22,984 nucleotides of DNA from JBBRVW01 sp038246545 (GTDB lineage Bacteria > Actinomycetota > Actinomycetes > JACCUZ01). Within the stretch, counting starts at the first letter, position 1. The number at the start of each line of letters is the position of its first letter. Of this stretch, positions 1 through 7,325 are shown piece by piece. Both the position numbers and the translations under genes were made by a program. Under the pieces are notes generated by a model that was not told the origin of the DNA, did no database searches, and saw nothing but the letters and a program-made list of their open reading frames with translations. The stretch lies in contig JBBRVW010000051.1 in assembly GCA_038246545.1 (NCBI GenBank), positions 1 to 22,984 of the forward strand, given 5' to 3'.

Positions 1-3000
1 CACCGGGCGAGCACGGCATCGGTCGCGCCGTCGAGGCCACGGTGCGCATCGACGACCCCGACGTGTCCCGGCTGCACGCCGTGCTGCGGGTCGCGGTCGA
101 CGGGTCGGGGGGCACCGCGGTGCACGACCTCGGGTCGACCAACGGCACCACCGTCGACGGCGCGCCGGTCACCCGTGCCGGTCGGCCGCTCCGCCCGGGC
201 CAGGTCCTGCGCGTCGGCGACACGCGGCTCACCCTCGTGCTGCCCGAGCTGGTTCCCGTCTCCTGCCGCACCGACGGCGCCGGTCACCTCGAGGTGAACC
301 GGCCGCCCCGGCACCGGGCCACGGTCTCCCCGCTGCGCACCGCTCGGCCCACGGAGGCGGCCGCTCGGGAGCGTGGCCGGTTCCCCCTCGTCGCGATCCT
401 CGTGCCGCTGGTCGCAGGCGTCGCGCTGGTGGCGATCACGCGCTCCCCCACCTACCTCCTGTTCGTCCTGCTCTCCCCGCTCATGGCGCTCGGCACGTTC
501 GTCTCCGACCGCAGCGGCGGGAAGCGGTCGGCCAGGTCGATGCGCGAGGCGTATGCCGCCGAGTGCAGCCGGGTCGACGAGGCCGTCGCCCGGGCCGTGG
601 CCGACGAGGGCGTCCAGCGGCACCGTGAGCACCCCGGCCCGGCGGCGCTGCTGCTCACCGCGGCCGGCCCCCGCCCACGGCTGTGGGAGCGCCGTCGTAC
701 CGATGACGACGCCCTCGAGCTGCGGCTCGGCCTCGGCACGGTGCCGTCGCGGGTGGAGCTGCGCGACCCGGCCGCCCCGGGTGGCCGTGACGAGGTGCAG
801 CACCCCGAGCTGATCGGCACCCCGGTCACGGTACGGCTCGCCGACGCCGGCGTCCTGGGCCTGGCCGGTGCCCGGCAGCGGGTGCTGCCGCTCGCGCGCT
901 CGGTGGTCGCCCAGCTGGCCGGCTGGCACAGCCCGCGCCACCTGTCCCTCGTCGTCCTGGCCGTCGAGCGATCGCCCGACTGGGAGTGGACCCGCTGGCT
1001 GCCGCACCTGCGAACGGGCGAGGCCGCACCGCTCCTCGTCGGCTGCGACCCCGCCCGGCTGCGGACCCGGGTCGACGAGCTGGTGGCCCTGCTCGAGGCA
1101 CGGCAGGAGAGCACCGCCACCGGCGTCGGGCGCACCTGGTCGGGGTCCACCACGGTGGTCGTGCTCGACGGCGCCGGCGCCCTGCGGCGGCAGCCCGGCG
1201 TGGCCCGGCTGCTCGACGAGGGCCCGGCCGTCGGGATCCGGCTGCTCTGTGTCGAGCGCGATCTGGTCTCCCTGCCCGTCGAGTGCAGCGCCACTGCCGA
1301 GGTCACCGGTGCGGTCGGCACCCGGCTCCGGGTGGTGACCCCCGGCGGCACGACGTACGACGACGTCGTGGCCGACGGCGTCAGCGACCGGTGGGCCTGC
1401 CGCTTCGCCCGGTCGCTGGCGCCCCTGCGCGACGCCACCCCCGACGACCAGGAGTCCGCGCTGCCCGACACGGCGCGGCTGCTCGACCTGCTGCCCTTCG
1501 ACGCGACCGACCCGGCCGCTCTCGAGACCGCCTGGCGGGTGAGCCCGCGCGACACCCGGGTCGTCCTCGGCGTCGGCTCCGACGGCGACGATGTCGTCGT
1601 CGACCTCGCGACCGACGGACCGCACGCACTGGTGGCCGGCACCACCGGCTCCGGCAAGTCCGAGCTGCTGCAGACGCTGGTCGCCGGGCTCGCCGTCGCC
1701 AACCGGCCCGACGAGATGTCCTTCGTGCTGGTCGACTACAAGGGAGGGGCTGCGTTCAAGGACTGCGCCCGGCTGCCGCACACCGTCGGCACCGTCACCG
1801 ACCTCGACGGCCACCTCACCGAGCGCGCCCTGCTCTCGCTGGGCGCCGAGCTCCGCCGACGCGAGACGCTGTTGCGGGCAGCGGGCTGCAAGGACCTCGA
1901 CGACTACCTCGCGCAGGCACCGGCCGGTGCTCCCCCGATGCCGCGCCTGGTGCTCGTCGTCGACGAGTTCGCCACCCTGGCCGAGGAGCTGCCCGACTTC
2001 GTCGGCGGCCTGGTCGGCATCGCGCAGCGTGGCCGGTCGCTCGGCGTCCACCTCGTGCTCGCCACCCAGCGGCCGGGCGGCGTGGTGAGCGCCGACATCC
2101 GGGCCAACACCAGCCTCCGGGTCGCGCTGCGCGTCACCGACCCTGCCGAGTCCTCCGACGTCGTCGACGTGCGCGACGCCGCGGACATCAGCCGGGGTCA
2201 CCCGGGGCGCGCCGTGCTGCGGGTGGGGGCCGGCGCGGTCCGCGGGCTGCAGTCGGCCCGCGTCGGCGGCCACGGCGAGCCCGCCGTCCCCGTGCAGGCC
2301 CGGCCGGTGCCGTGGGAGCGGGCCGGCGACCCGGTCGGCACGGTCGCCGGGGCCGCCCCGGCCGGCCCCACCGACCTGGCCCGGCTGGTCGACGCCGCTC
2401 GCGCCGCCGCCGAGCGGCTGGGCGCCGACCCGATCGCCAGCCCCTGGCTCCCGCCGCTCCCCACGGTCGTCACGGTCGACGCCTTGGCCGGGCCGACGGG
2501 GCGGGTGCCCGAGGGCGGCCCGGCCGGTGTCACCGTCGGCGTGCTCGACGTGCCCGCCGAGCAGCGCCGTGCGCCGGTCACCTTCGACCTGGCGGGCGGC
2601 GACCACCTGCTCGTCGCCGGCAGTGCGCGCAGCGGGCGCTCGACCCTGCTGCGCACCCTCGCGGCGGCCCTGGCCGACCGGTGCGACGTCACCGACCTGC
2701 ACCTGTACGCGCTCGATGGCGGCGGCGGCGCGCTCGCGCCGCTGACAGCGCTCCCGCACACCGGCGCCGTGGTGGGCCGCGACGAGACCGCCCGGGGCGA
2801 CCGGCTGCTGAGCCGACTGGCCACCGAGCTCGACCGCCGGCAGCGGCTGCTGTCGGCCGCCGGGCTCGGCTCGCACGAGGAGCAGCGCCACGGTGCCGAG
2901 CCCGGGGACCGGTTGCCGTGGCTGGTGCTCCTCGCCGACGGCTGGGAAGGACTCGTCACCGCCTACGATGCCGTCGATCACGGCCGTCCGCTCGACACCC

Positions 3001-4025
3001 TCCTCCGGCTGGTCCGGGAGGGGGCTGCCGCCGGCATCCGGGTCGTGCTCACCGGTGACCGCGCTGTGCTCAGCGGGCGCGCCGGCCCGGCCTTCCGCGA
3101 CCGGCTGGTGCTGCGCCTCGCCGACAGCGCCGACTACGGGCTGGCCGGCATCTCGCCGCGGCTGGTGCCCGCAGCAATGCCCCCCGGCCGGGCTCTGGTC
3201 GGTGCCGACGCGCGGGAGGCGCAGCTCGCGGTGCTGGACCCCGAGACGTCCGGCGCCGGGCAGGTGCGCGCCCTCGAGGCGATTGGCGCCGCGGCGCGCT
3301 CCCGTTCGCCGGTCCCGCACCGGCACGCCGGGCTGCTGCCGATGCGGGTCGAACCGCTGCCGACGCGGGTGGCGGTCGCCGACGTCGAGGCCGCGGCGAA
3401 GGCGGCCGCACCGGGACCGTCGTGGGCCCTGGTCGGGGTGGGCGGCGACGACCTCGACCCGCTCGGAGTCGACCTCGCGCTGGACGGGCCGGCGTTCGTG
3501 GTCGCCGGCCCGGCCGGAAGCGGACGGTCGAGCACGCTGGCGACGATGGGCAGGTGGCTGCTGGGGCAGGGCCGTGAGGTGGTCGTCGTCGCGCACCGCC
3601 GATCGCCCCTGCGCTCCCTCGCGGGCACTCCAAGGGTGCTCGCGGTCCTGGGCCCGGAGGACGCCCTCGAGCTCGACCGGCTGCTGCTCGACCGGCGCGA
3701 CCTGGTCGTGCTCGCCGACGACGCGGAGACGCTGCACGACAGCCCGGTCGAGCGGCCCCTGGCCGGGCTGCTCAAGGCCGACGCCGACAGCGGCGCGGTC
3801 CTGCTGATGGCCGGGTCCACCGCCGACATGGCCGGCCAGTTCCGCGGCCTCACGGTCGAGGCCCGGCGCGGGCGCACCGGCCTGCTGCTCGGTGCGGTCG
3901 GCCCGGCCGACGGCGACCTGCTCGACGTCCGCGTCCCGCGGAGCGAGGGCGGCGTCGCCGGGCGGGGCACCCTCGTCGTCCGCGGGCGCACCGCACCGGT
4001 GCAGGTGGCGCACTCCCCGCTGTGA
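1..4025 (+). CDS. FHA-FtsK/SpoIIIE multi-ATPase (EccC/EssC-like), 5' partial
   Basis: The frame is open to the left edge, so the true start lies outside. GTG at 42 is in frame, but residues before it (GIGR...) already belong to the FHA fold; numbering below starts at that GTG. Order: FHA domain (DPDVSRLHAVL; DLGSTNGTTVDG, roughly residues 1-70), two membrane helices (about 114-133 and 137-155), then three FtsK/SpoIIIE-type P-loop domains. ATPase 1 is canonical: Walker A GTTGSGKSE with K539 and Walker B LVLVVDEFATL. ATPases 2 and 3 have GSARSGRST (R866) and GPAGSGRSS (R1162), Arg replacing the Walker lysine, and weak Walker B regions (LVLLADG; LVVLADD). The family includes membrane motors of type VII secretion, in which an FHA domain can read phosphothreonine. 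No esx/WXG100 or other ecc/ess gene is visible, so a secretion role is inferred. trmH follows after 19 bases but has its own promoter-like box. Confidence 0.86.
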   Translation, partial: PGEHGIGRAVEATVRIDDPDVSRLHAVLRVAVDGSGGTAVHDLGSTNGTTVDGAPVTRAGRPLRPGQVLRVGDTRLTLVLPELVPVSCRTDGAGHLEVNRPPRHRATVSPLRTARPTEAAARERGRFPLVAILVPLVAGVALVAITRSPTYLLFVLLSPLMALGTFVSDRSGGKRSARSMREAYAAECSRVDEAVARAVADEGVQRHREHPGPAALLLTAAGPRPRLWERRRTDDDALELRLGLGTVPSRVELRDPAAPGGRDEVQHPELIGTPVTVRLADAGVLGLAGARQRVLPLARSVVAQLAGWHSPRHLSLVVLAVERSPDWEWTRWLPHLRTGEAAPLLVGCDPARLRTRVDELVALLEARQESTATGVGRTWSGSTTVVVLDGAGALRRQPGVARLLDEGPAVGIRLLCVERDLVSLPVECSATAEVTGAVGTRLRVVTPGGTTYDDVVADGVSDRWACRFARSLAPLRDATPDDQESALPDTARLLDLLPFDATDPAALETAWRVSPRDTRVVLGVGSDGDDVVVDLATDGPHALVAGTTGSGKSELLQTLVAGLAVANRPDEMSFVLVDYKGGAAFKDCARLPHTVGTVTDLDGHLTERALLSLGAELRRRETLLRAAGCKDLDDYLAQAPAGAPPMPRLVLVVDEFATLAEELPDFVGGLVGIAQRGRSLGVHLVLATQRPGGVVSADIRANTSLRVALRVTDPAESSDVVDVRDAADISRGHPGRAVLRVGAGAVRGLQSARVGGHGEPAVPVQARPVPWERAGDPVGTVAGAAPAGPTDLARLVDAARAAAERLGADPIASPWLPPLPTVVTVDALAGPTGRVPEGGPAGVTVGVLDVPAEQRRAPVTFDLAGGDHLLVAGSARSGRSTLLRTLAAALADRCDVTDLHLYALDGGGGALAPLTALPHTGAVVGRDETARGDRLLSRLATELDRRQRLLSAAGLGSHEEQRHGAEPGDRLPWLVLLADGWEGLVTAYDAVDHGRPLDTLLRLVREGAAAGIRVVLTGDRAVLSGRAGPAFRDRLVLRLADSADYGLAGISPRLVPAAMPPGRALVGADAREAQLAVLDPETSGAGQVRALEAIGAAARSRSPVPHRHAGLLPMRVEPLPTRVAVADVEAAAKAAAPGPSWALVGVGGDDLDPLGVDLALDGPAFVVAGPAGSGRSSTLATMGRWLLGQGREVVVVAHRRSPLRSLAGTPRVLAVLGPEDALELDRLLLDRRDLVVLADDAETLHDSPVERPLAGLLKADADSGAVLLMAGSTADMAGQFRGLTVEARRGRTGLLLGAVGPADGDLLDVRVPRSEGGVAGRGTLVVRGRTAPVQVAHSPL

Positions 4026-4032
4026 GGAGTCC

Positions 4033-4038
4033 TAGGGT
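4033..4038 (+). promoter_or_regulatory. -10 box of a putative leaderless promoter (trmH)
   Basis: TAGGGT lies 6 bases before the GTG start at 4045. That spacing would put the transcription start on or next to the start codon. No convincing -35 is seen, which is common for such promoters in actinobacteria. A GAGGAG at 4024-4029 is about 15 bases from the GTG, too far for a normal ribosome site. Confidence 0.55.
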
Positions 4039-4044
4039 GCGAGC

Positions 4045-4851
4045 GTGCCGGTCCCGCAGCGGGTGATGTCCCGCAACGCCGCCTTCCAGCAGTGGCAGGT
4101 GCTGCTCACCAACCGGGCCAAGCGCACCCGCGCCGGCGAGCTGCTCGTGCAGGGAGTGCGCCCGATCACCGTCGCGGTCGAGCACGGCTGGTCCGTGCGC
4201 GCGCTGCTGCACGACGGGCGCGACCGGCGGTCGACCTGGGCGACCGACCTGCTGGCGTCGGTCGACGCACCGCAGGTGCAGGTGGCGCCGCAGCTGATGG
4301 CCGAGCTCGGCGACAAGGACGAGCCGCCCGAGCTGCTCGCCGTCGTCGCGCAGCCGCCGGACGACCTCGAGCGGGTGCCGTTCGACGGCGGCGCGCTGGT
4401 CAGCGTCCTCGACCGGCCGAGCAGCCCCGGCAACGTCGGCACCCTGCTGCGCACCGCCGACGCCTTCGGCGGCACCGGCGTCGTCGTGGTCGGGCACGCC
4501 GCCGACCCGTACGACCCGCGGTGCGTGCGGGCCAGCACCGGGTCGGTCTTCACGGTCCCCGTCGTGCGGGTGCCGTCGCACCGCACCGTGCTCGACCGGG
4601 TCGACGCGACCCACCCGCGGCCGCTGGTCGTCGGCACCGACGAGGCCGGTGACGTCGACGTCCGTGACGTCGACCTCTCGGGCCCGGTGCTGGTCGTCGT
4701 CGGCAACGAGACGTCGGGGCTCAGCGCCGCCTGGCGCGACAGCTGCGACGTGCTCGCCCGGATCCCGATGGCGGGGCGCGCCAGCTCGCTCAACATGGCG
4801 ACCGCCGGCGCGCTGGTCCTCTACGAGGCGATGCGGCAGCGGCTGCACTGA
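4045..4851 (+). CDS. TrmH/SpoU-family RNA 2'-O-methyltransferase
   Basis: 268 aa. Predicted SAM-dependent 2'-O-ribose methyltransferase acting on rRNA or tRNA in the cytoplasm. The three SPOUT knot motifs are clear: motif 1 DRPSSPGNVGTLLRTADAFG (residues 123-142, N130 and R136), motif 2 VGNETSGLS (219-227) and motif 3 IPMAGRASSLNMATAG (240-255). The N-terminal third is the usual variable substrate domain; its FQQWQVLLTNRAKRTRAGEL segment is like the start of SpoU substrate-binding domains. Start: GTG 4045 is chosen because TAGGGT sits 6 bases upstream (leaderless pattern); ATG 4066 is a possible internal alternative. Substrate cannot be told from sequence. It lies 19 bases after the FtsK-like gene, and a GNAT gene follows 22 bases later. 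Confidence 0.9.
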   Translation: MPVPQRVMSRNAAFQQWQVLLTNRAKRTRAGELLVQGVRPITVAVEHGWSVRALLHDGRDRRSTWATDLLASVDAPQVQVAPQLMAELGDKDEPPELLAVVAQPPDDLERVPFDGGALVSVLDRPSSPGNVGTLLRTADAFGGTGVVVVGHAADPYDPRCVRASTGSVFTVPVVRVPSHRTVLDRVDATHPRPLVVGTDEAGDVDVRDVDLSGPVLVVVGNETSGLSAAWRDSCDVLARIPMAGRASSLNMATAGALVLYEAMRQRLH

Positions 4852-4873
4852 CGCGGCACGGTTGGATGCCGCC

Positions 4874-5359
4874 ATGACAGCCGAAGCGACCATTCGCCCC
4901 GCGACCCCCGACGACGTCCCCGAGCTGGTGGCGATGATCCGCGAGCTCGCGGAGTACGAGCGGGCGCTGCACGAGGTCGACGCGACCGAGGAGCACCTTC
5001 ACGCGACGCTGTTCGCGGCGGAGCCGGCCGTCTACGGGCACGTGCTCGAGGTCGGCGGCGAGATCGGGGGGATGGCCATCTGGTTCCTCAGCTACTCGAC
5101 CTGGCTCGGCACGCACAACCTGTACCTGGAGGACCTGTACGTCCGGCCGCAGCACCGCGGCTCCGGGGCCGGGCGGCTGCTGCTCCAGACGCTGGCCGGG
5201 ATCTGCGTGGAGCGCGGGTACCAGCGCCTGGAGTGGTGGGTGCTGGACTGGAACCCGGCGCGAGGGTTCTACGACGCCCTGGGCGCCGAGGCGCTCACCG
5301 AGTGGATCCCCTACCGGGTCTCCGGTGACGCGCTGGCCCAGCTGGGTGCTCGGCGGTGA
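4874..5359 (+). CDS. GNAT N-acetyltransferase, SSAT/thialysine-like
   Basis: 161 aa, a single GNAT domain. It would transfer acetyl from acetyl-CoA to a small amine in the cytosol. The acetyl-CoA loop is RPQHRGSGAGRLLL (residues 91-104), preceded by the beta-4 strand LYLEDLYV; the later WWVLDWNPARGFYDALGA (121-138) is typical of the spermidine/spermine or thialysine acetyltransferase (SSAT) branch. Length matches the family. ATG 4874 is chosen because the GNAT fold begins at once (IRPATPDDVPELVAMI); no Shine-Dalgarno is seen. TTGGAT at 4862-4867 has leaderless spacing (6 bases) but lacks the conserved A of the -10 box. The gene follows trmH by 22 bases and may share its transcript. The true amine substrate is unknown. 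Confidence 0.82.
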   Translation: MTAEATIRPATPDDVPELVAMIRELAEYERALHEVDATEEHLHATLFAAEPAVYGHVLEVGGEIGGMAIWFLSYSTWLGTHNLYLEDLYVRPQHRGSGAGRLLLQTLAGICVERGYQRLEWWVLDWNPARGFYDALGAEALTEWIPYRVSGDALAQLGARR

Positions 5360-5450
5360 GGAGGGAGCGAGCGACAGGCGGACGACGAACGCGGCAGAAG
5401 GGGCAGCCACGGTGACCCGGGGGGCGGGTCGCGTGCTTTCATGGAACCTC

Positions 5451-5471
5451 GGGGAGCCGGTCGGGCTCCCC
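5451..5471. repeat. Inverted repeat upstream of the anti-sigma gene
   Basis: GGGGAGCC (5451-5458) and GGCTCCCC (5464-5471) form a perfect 8-bp GC stem with a 5-base loop, ending 19 bases before the GGAGG ribosome site at 5491. It could be a 5' UTR hairpin of the rsbW-sigF transcript, a terminator for the acetyltransferase transcript (no T-run), or an operator. No clear -10/-35 is visible in 5360-5503. Confidence 0.5.
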
Positions 5472-5503
5472 TTCGTCGGACGGGCCCAACGGAGGACATC
5501 AGC

Positions 5504-5947
5504 GTGAGCGAAGGACTCGTCGCGGGGGAGAAGCCCGGCAACCTGTCGACGGGCGCCGACGGCGAGATCGCAGACGTCGTCGAGATCCGGCTGCCGGCCG
5601 ACTCGGCGTACCTCTCGGTGCTGCGCACGGCGACCGCGGGCCTGGCAGCCCGCCTCGACTTCACCCTCGACGAGATCGAGGACCTGCGCATCGCGGTCGA
5701 CGAGGCCTGCGCGATGCTCCTGCCGCACGCCGTCGAGATGGCACAGCTCATCTGCACCTTCGAGCTGGGGCCGGAGACGCTCGACGTGACCGTCACGATC
5801 CCCACCACCCGAGGTCAGCTGCCCGAGCGCGACACGTTCTCGTGGACGGTGCTCACCGCGCTGGCCGGCGAGGTCGACACCGGCCTCGACGACGAGCGGC
5901 AGGTCTGGATCCGCCTGCGCAAACGCCGCGGCTCGGCGGGCGCATGA
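5504..5947 (+). CDS. RsbW/UsfX-like anti-sigma factor (GHKL family)
   Basis: 147 aa. Predicted cytoplasmic anti-sigma factor that holds the sigma factor encoded next to it. The GHKL/HATPase_c_2 signature is the helix DEIEDLRIAVDEACAMLL (residues 56-73). In canonical RsbW/SpoIIAB the N-box is ExxxN; here it is E67-A-C-A-M71, and no DxGxG G1 box is visible in the following strand and loop (TVTIPTTRGQLPERDTFSW). ATP binding and kinase activity are therefore doubtful, and it may act only by binding. Start GTG 5504 has GGAGG at 5491-5495 with 8-base spacing; an upstream in-frame ATG at 5441 would run through a hairpin and has no ribosome site. Its TGA overlaps the sigma factor ATG (ATGA), implying translational coupling. 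The order matches usfX-sigF of mycobacteria. No anti-anti-sigma gene is in the window. Confidence 0.87.
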   Translation: MSEGLVAGEKPGNLSTGADGEIADVVEIRLPADSAYLSVLRTATAGLAARLDFTLDEIEDLRIAVDEACAMLLPHAVEMAQLICTFELGPETLDVTVTIPTTRGQLPERDTFSWTVLTALAGEVDTGLDDERQVWIRLRKRRGSAGA

Positions 5948-6894
5948 GCCGCTCGGTGGAGACGAGCGCGCCGGGGACCAGCGAGGGCGAGGTGCCGGAG
6001 GCCCGGCAGCACGAGGGTGCCGCCCCCGACGCGCCGGACGCCGTCGAGCTCAGCGAAGCCACCGAAGCCACCGAGGCGGTAGAGGCCGCCGACGCCGGCG
6101 AGGCCGCGGTCCCGGCACGCACCTCGCGGCTCTCGGTCGACCGCGAGCGCACCCGCGAGCTGTTCCACCAGCTGCAGGGCGCGCTCGAGGGCGACCCGCG
6201 CCGCGCCGAGGCCCGCGACTCCCTCGTCGAGCAGCACCTGCCGCTGGTCGAGCACCTGGCCCGGCGGTTCCGCAACCGCGGCGAGCCCTACGACGACCTC
6301 GTGCAGGTCGCCACCATCGGGCTGATCAAGTCCGTCGACCGGTTCGACCTGGAGCGCGGCGTCGAGTTCTCGACGTATGCGACCCCGACCATCGTCGGCG
6401 AGATCAAGCGGCACTTCCGCGACAAGGGCTGGGCCGTGCGGGTCCCCCGCCGGCTGCAGGAGCTGCGGCTCTCGCTCGCCGCGGCGACCAGCGAGCTGTC
6501 GCAGCGCAACGGCCGGGCACCGACGGTGCACGAGCTCGCCACCCACCTCAAGATCAGCGACGAGGAGGTGCTGGAGGGCATGGAGTCCGCGAACGCCTAC
6601 AGCACCCTGTCGCTGGACGCCGGCGACTCCGGCAGCGGCGACGAGCCGATGCCGGTGTCCGAGACGCTCGGCGTCGAGGACGAGGGCCTCGAGGGCGTGG
6701 AGTACCGCGAGTCGCTCAAGCCGATGCTCGAGCAGCTGCCCCCGCGCGAGAAGAAGATCCTCATGCTGCGGTTCTTCAAGAACATGACGCAGTCGGAGAT
6801 CGCCAACGAGATCGGCATCTCCCAGATGCACGTGTCGCGGCTGCTCGCCCGCACCCTGGCCCAGCTCCGCGAGGGCCTGCTCGTCGACGAGTGA
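5944..6894 (+). CDS. sigF: SigF/SigB-type (group 3) RNA polymerase sigma factor
   Basis: 316 aa. Directs core RNA polymerase to a stress or development regulon. Region 2 spans about residues 90-162 (LVEQHLPLVEHLARRF; DLVQVATIGLIKSVDRFD; the FSTYATPTIVGEIKRHFRDK segment), region 3 about 170-245 (RRLQELRLSL; RAPTVHELATHL) and region 4 about 255-312 (LPPREKKILMLRFFKNMTQ; EIGISQMHVSRLLARTLAQL). This is the SigB/SigF subfamily that RsbW-type proteins inhibit. The first 60 residues are an acidic, alanine-rich low-complexity tail (SEATEATEAVEAADAGEA) without family similarity. ATG 5944 overlaps the anti-sigma stop by 4 bases; a start near the conserved region is possible but the overlap supports this one. 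The next gene is convergent, 16 bases beyond the stop. The symbol reflects subfamily and synteny. Confidence 0.9.
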   Translation: MSRSVETSAPGTSEGEVPEARQHEGAAPDAPDAVELSEATEATEAVEAADAGEAAVPARTSRLSVDRERTRELFHQLQGALEGDPRRAEARDSLVEQHLPLVEHLARRFRNRGEPYDDLVQVATIGLIKSVDRFDLERGVEFSTYATPTIVGEIKRHFRDKGWAVRVPRRLQELRLSLAAATSELSQRNGRAPTVHELATHLKISDEEVLEGMESANAYSTLSLDAGDSGSGDEPMPVSETLGVEDEGLEGVEYRESLKPMLEQLPPREKKILMLRFFKNMTQSEIANEIGISQMHVSRLLARTLAQLREGLLVDE

Positions 6895-6910
6895 CCCCCG
6901 ACGTGAGCTG

Positions 6911-7291
6911 TCAGTCCTCGTCGAGGGCTGCCGCGGTCGACGGCAGGAACAGCAGGACCAGGACTGCCAGCCCGAGCAGGAGCAGCGGCAGCCCGACGTA
7001 CCATCGGCCGCCCTGGAGCAGCCCGACGGCGACCGGCAGCACCAGCAGGTTGGTCACCAGCGCCGGCGACCGCGCCCACCGTCGGCCGGCGCGCAGCCCC
7101 CGGGCGACCAGCCCCAGGCCCGCCGCGGCGACCAGCGCGAGGCCGGCGCTGACCAGCGCGCGCAGCGCGTCGTCCTCGGTCGCGACGACCACCTCGACCA
7201 CGTAGAACACGGCAGCGGCGAGCAGTCCCAGCGACTCGAGCCCGACCAGGGCAGCGCACGACGCGAGGGCGGTCGGCAACCGGCGGGGCAC
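6911..7291 (-). CDS. Small four-helix membrane protein, function unknown
   Basis: 126 aa, unrecognised. Four hydrophobic stretches are visible at about residues 10-36, 44-65, 76-93 and 98-117, joined by short loops, one basic (RGLRAGRRWARS, 65-76); the C-terminus is acidic (ALDED). It is almost certainly an integral inner-membrane protein. Start GTG 7291 is chosen because TAGGGT (minus strand, 7305-7300) lies 8 bases upstream, the leaderless spacing; an in-frame ATG at 7327 would overlap the divergent lipid-kinase start. It is convergent with sigF (16-base gap) and divergent from the lipid kinase. Nothing links it to either by sequence. Confidence 0.68.
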   Translation of the reverse strand: MPRRLPTALASCAALVGLESLGLLAAAVFYVVEVVVATEDDALRALVSAGLALVAAAGLGLVARGLRAGRRWARSPALVTNLLVLPVAVGLLQGGRWYVGLPLLLLGLAVLVLLFLPSTAAALDED

Positions 7292-7299
7292 GGTCCGGG

Positions 7300-7305
7300 A
7301 CCCTA
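7300..7305 (-). promoter_or_regulatory. -10 box of a putative leaderless promoter (membrane protein)
   Basis: Minus-strand TAGGGT, 8 bases upstream of the GTG start at 7291. It lies 8 bases from the plus-strand -10 box at 7314-7319, so the two promoters are back to back and their -35 zones fall on each other's start codons. Confidence 0.5.
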
Positions 7306-7313
7306 CCTGCCGG

Positions 7314-7319
7314 TACCCT
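7314..7319 (+). promoter_or_regulatory. -10 box of a putative leaderless promoter (lipid kinase)
   Basis: TACCCT, 6 bases before ATG 7326. There is no Shine-Dalgarno in front of that ATG, which favours a leaderless message. The -35 zone would lie about 7291-7296, over the start of the divergent membrane-protein gene; no consensus -35 is seen. Confidence 0.55.
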
Positions 7320-7325
7320 CGGCCC

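Noticed and set aside
986..3058. 690-codon Arg/Ala-rich open frame inside the FtsK-like gene
   Set aside because: Alternate frame of a gene with clear P-loop motifs; Arg/Pro/Gly-rich shadow.
4862..4867. TTGGAT as a leaderless -10 box for the first GNAT gene
   Set aside because: Spacing fits (6 bases) but the conserved second-position A is missing; left as a remark only.
5441..5503. Upstream ATG 5441 as start of the anti-sigma factor
   Set aside because: No ribosome site, adds Arg/Pro-rich residues and runs through a hairpin; GTG 5504 has a good GGAGG.
5360..5503. A SigF-type autoregulatory promoter (GTTT-N15-GGGTA) before the anti-sigma gene
   Set aside because: Searched by eye; CTTTC and TGGAAC are present near 5436-5447 but no pair with consensus and spacing.
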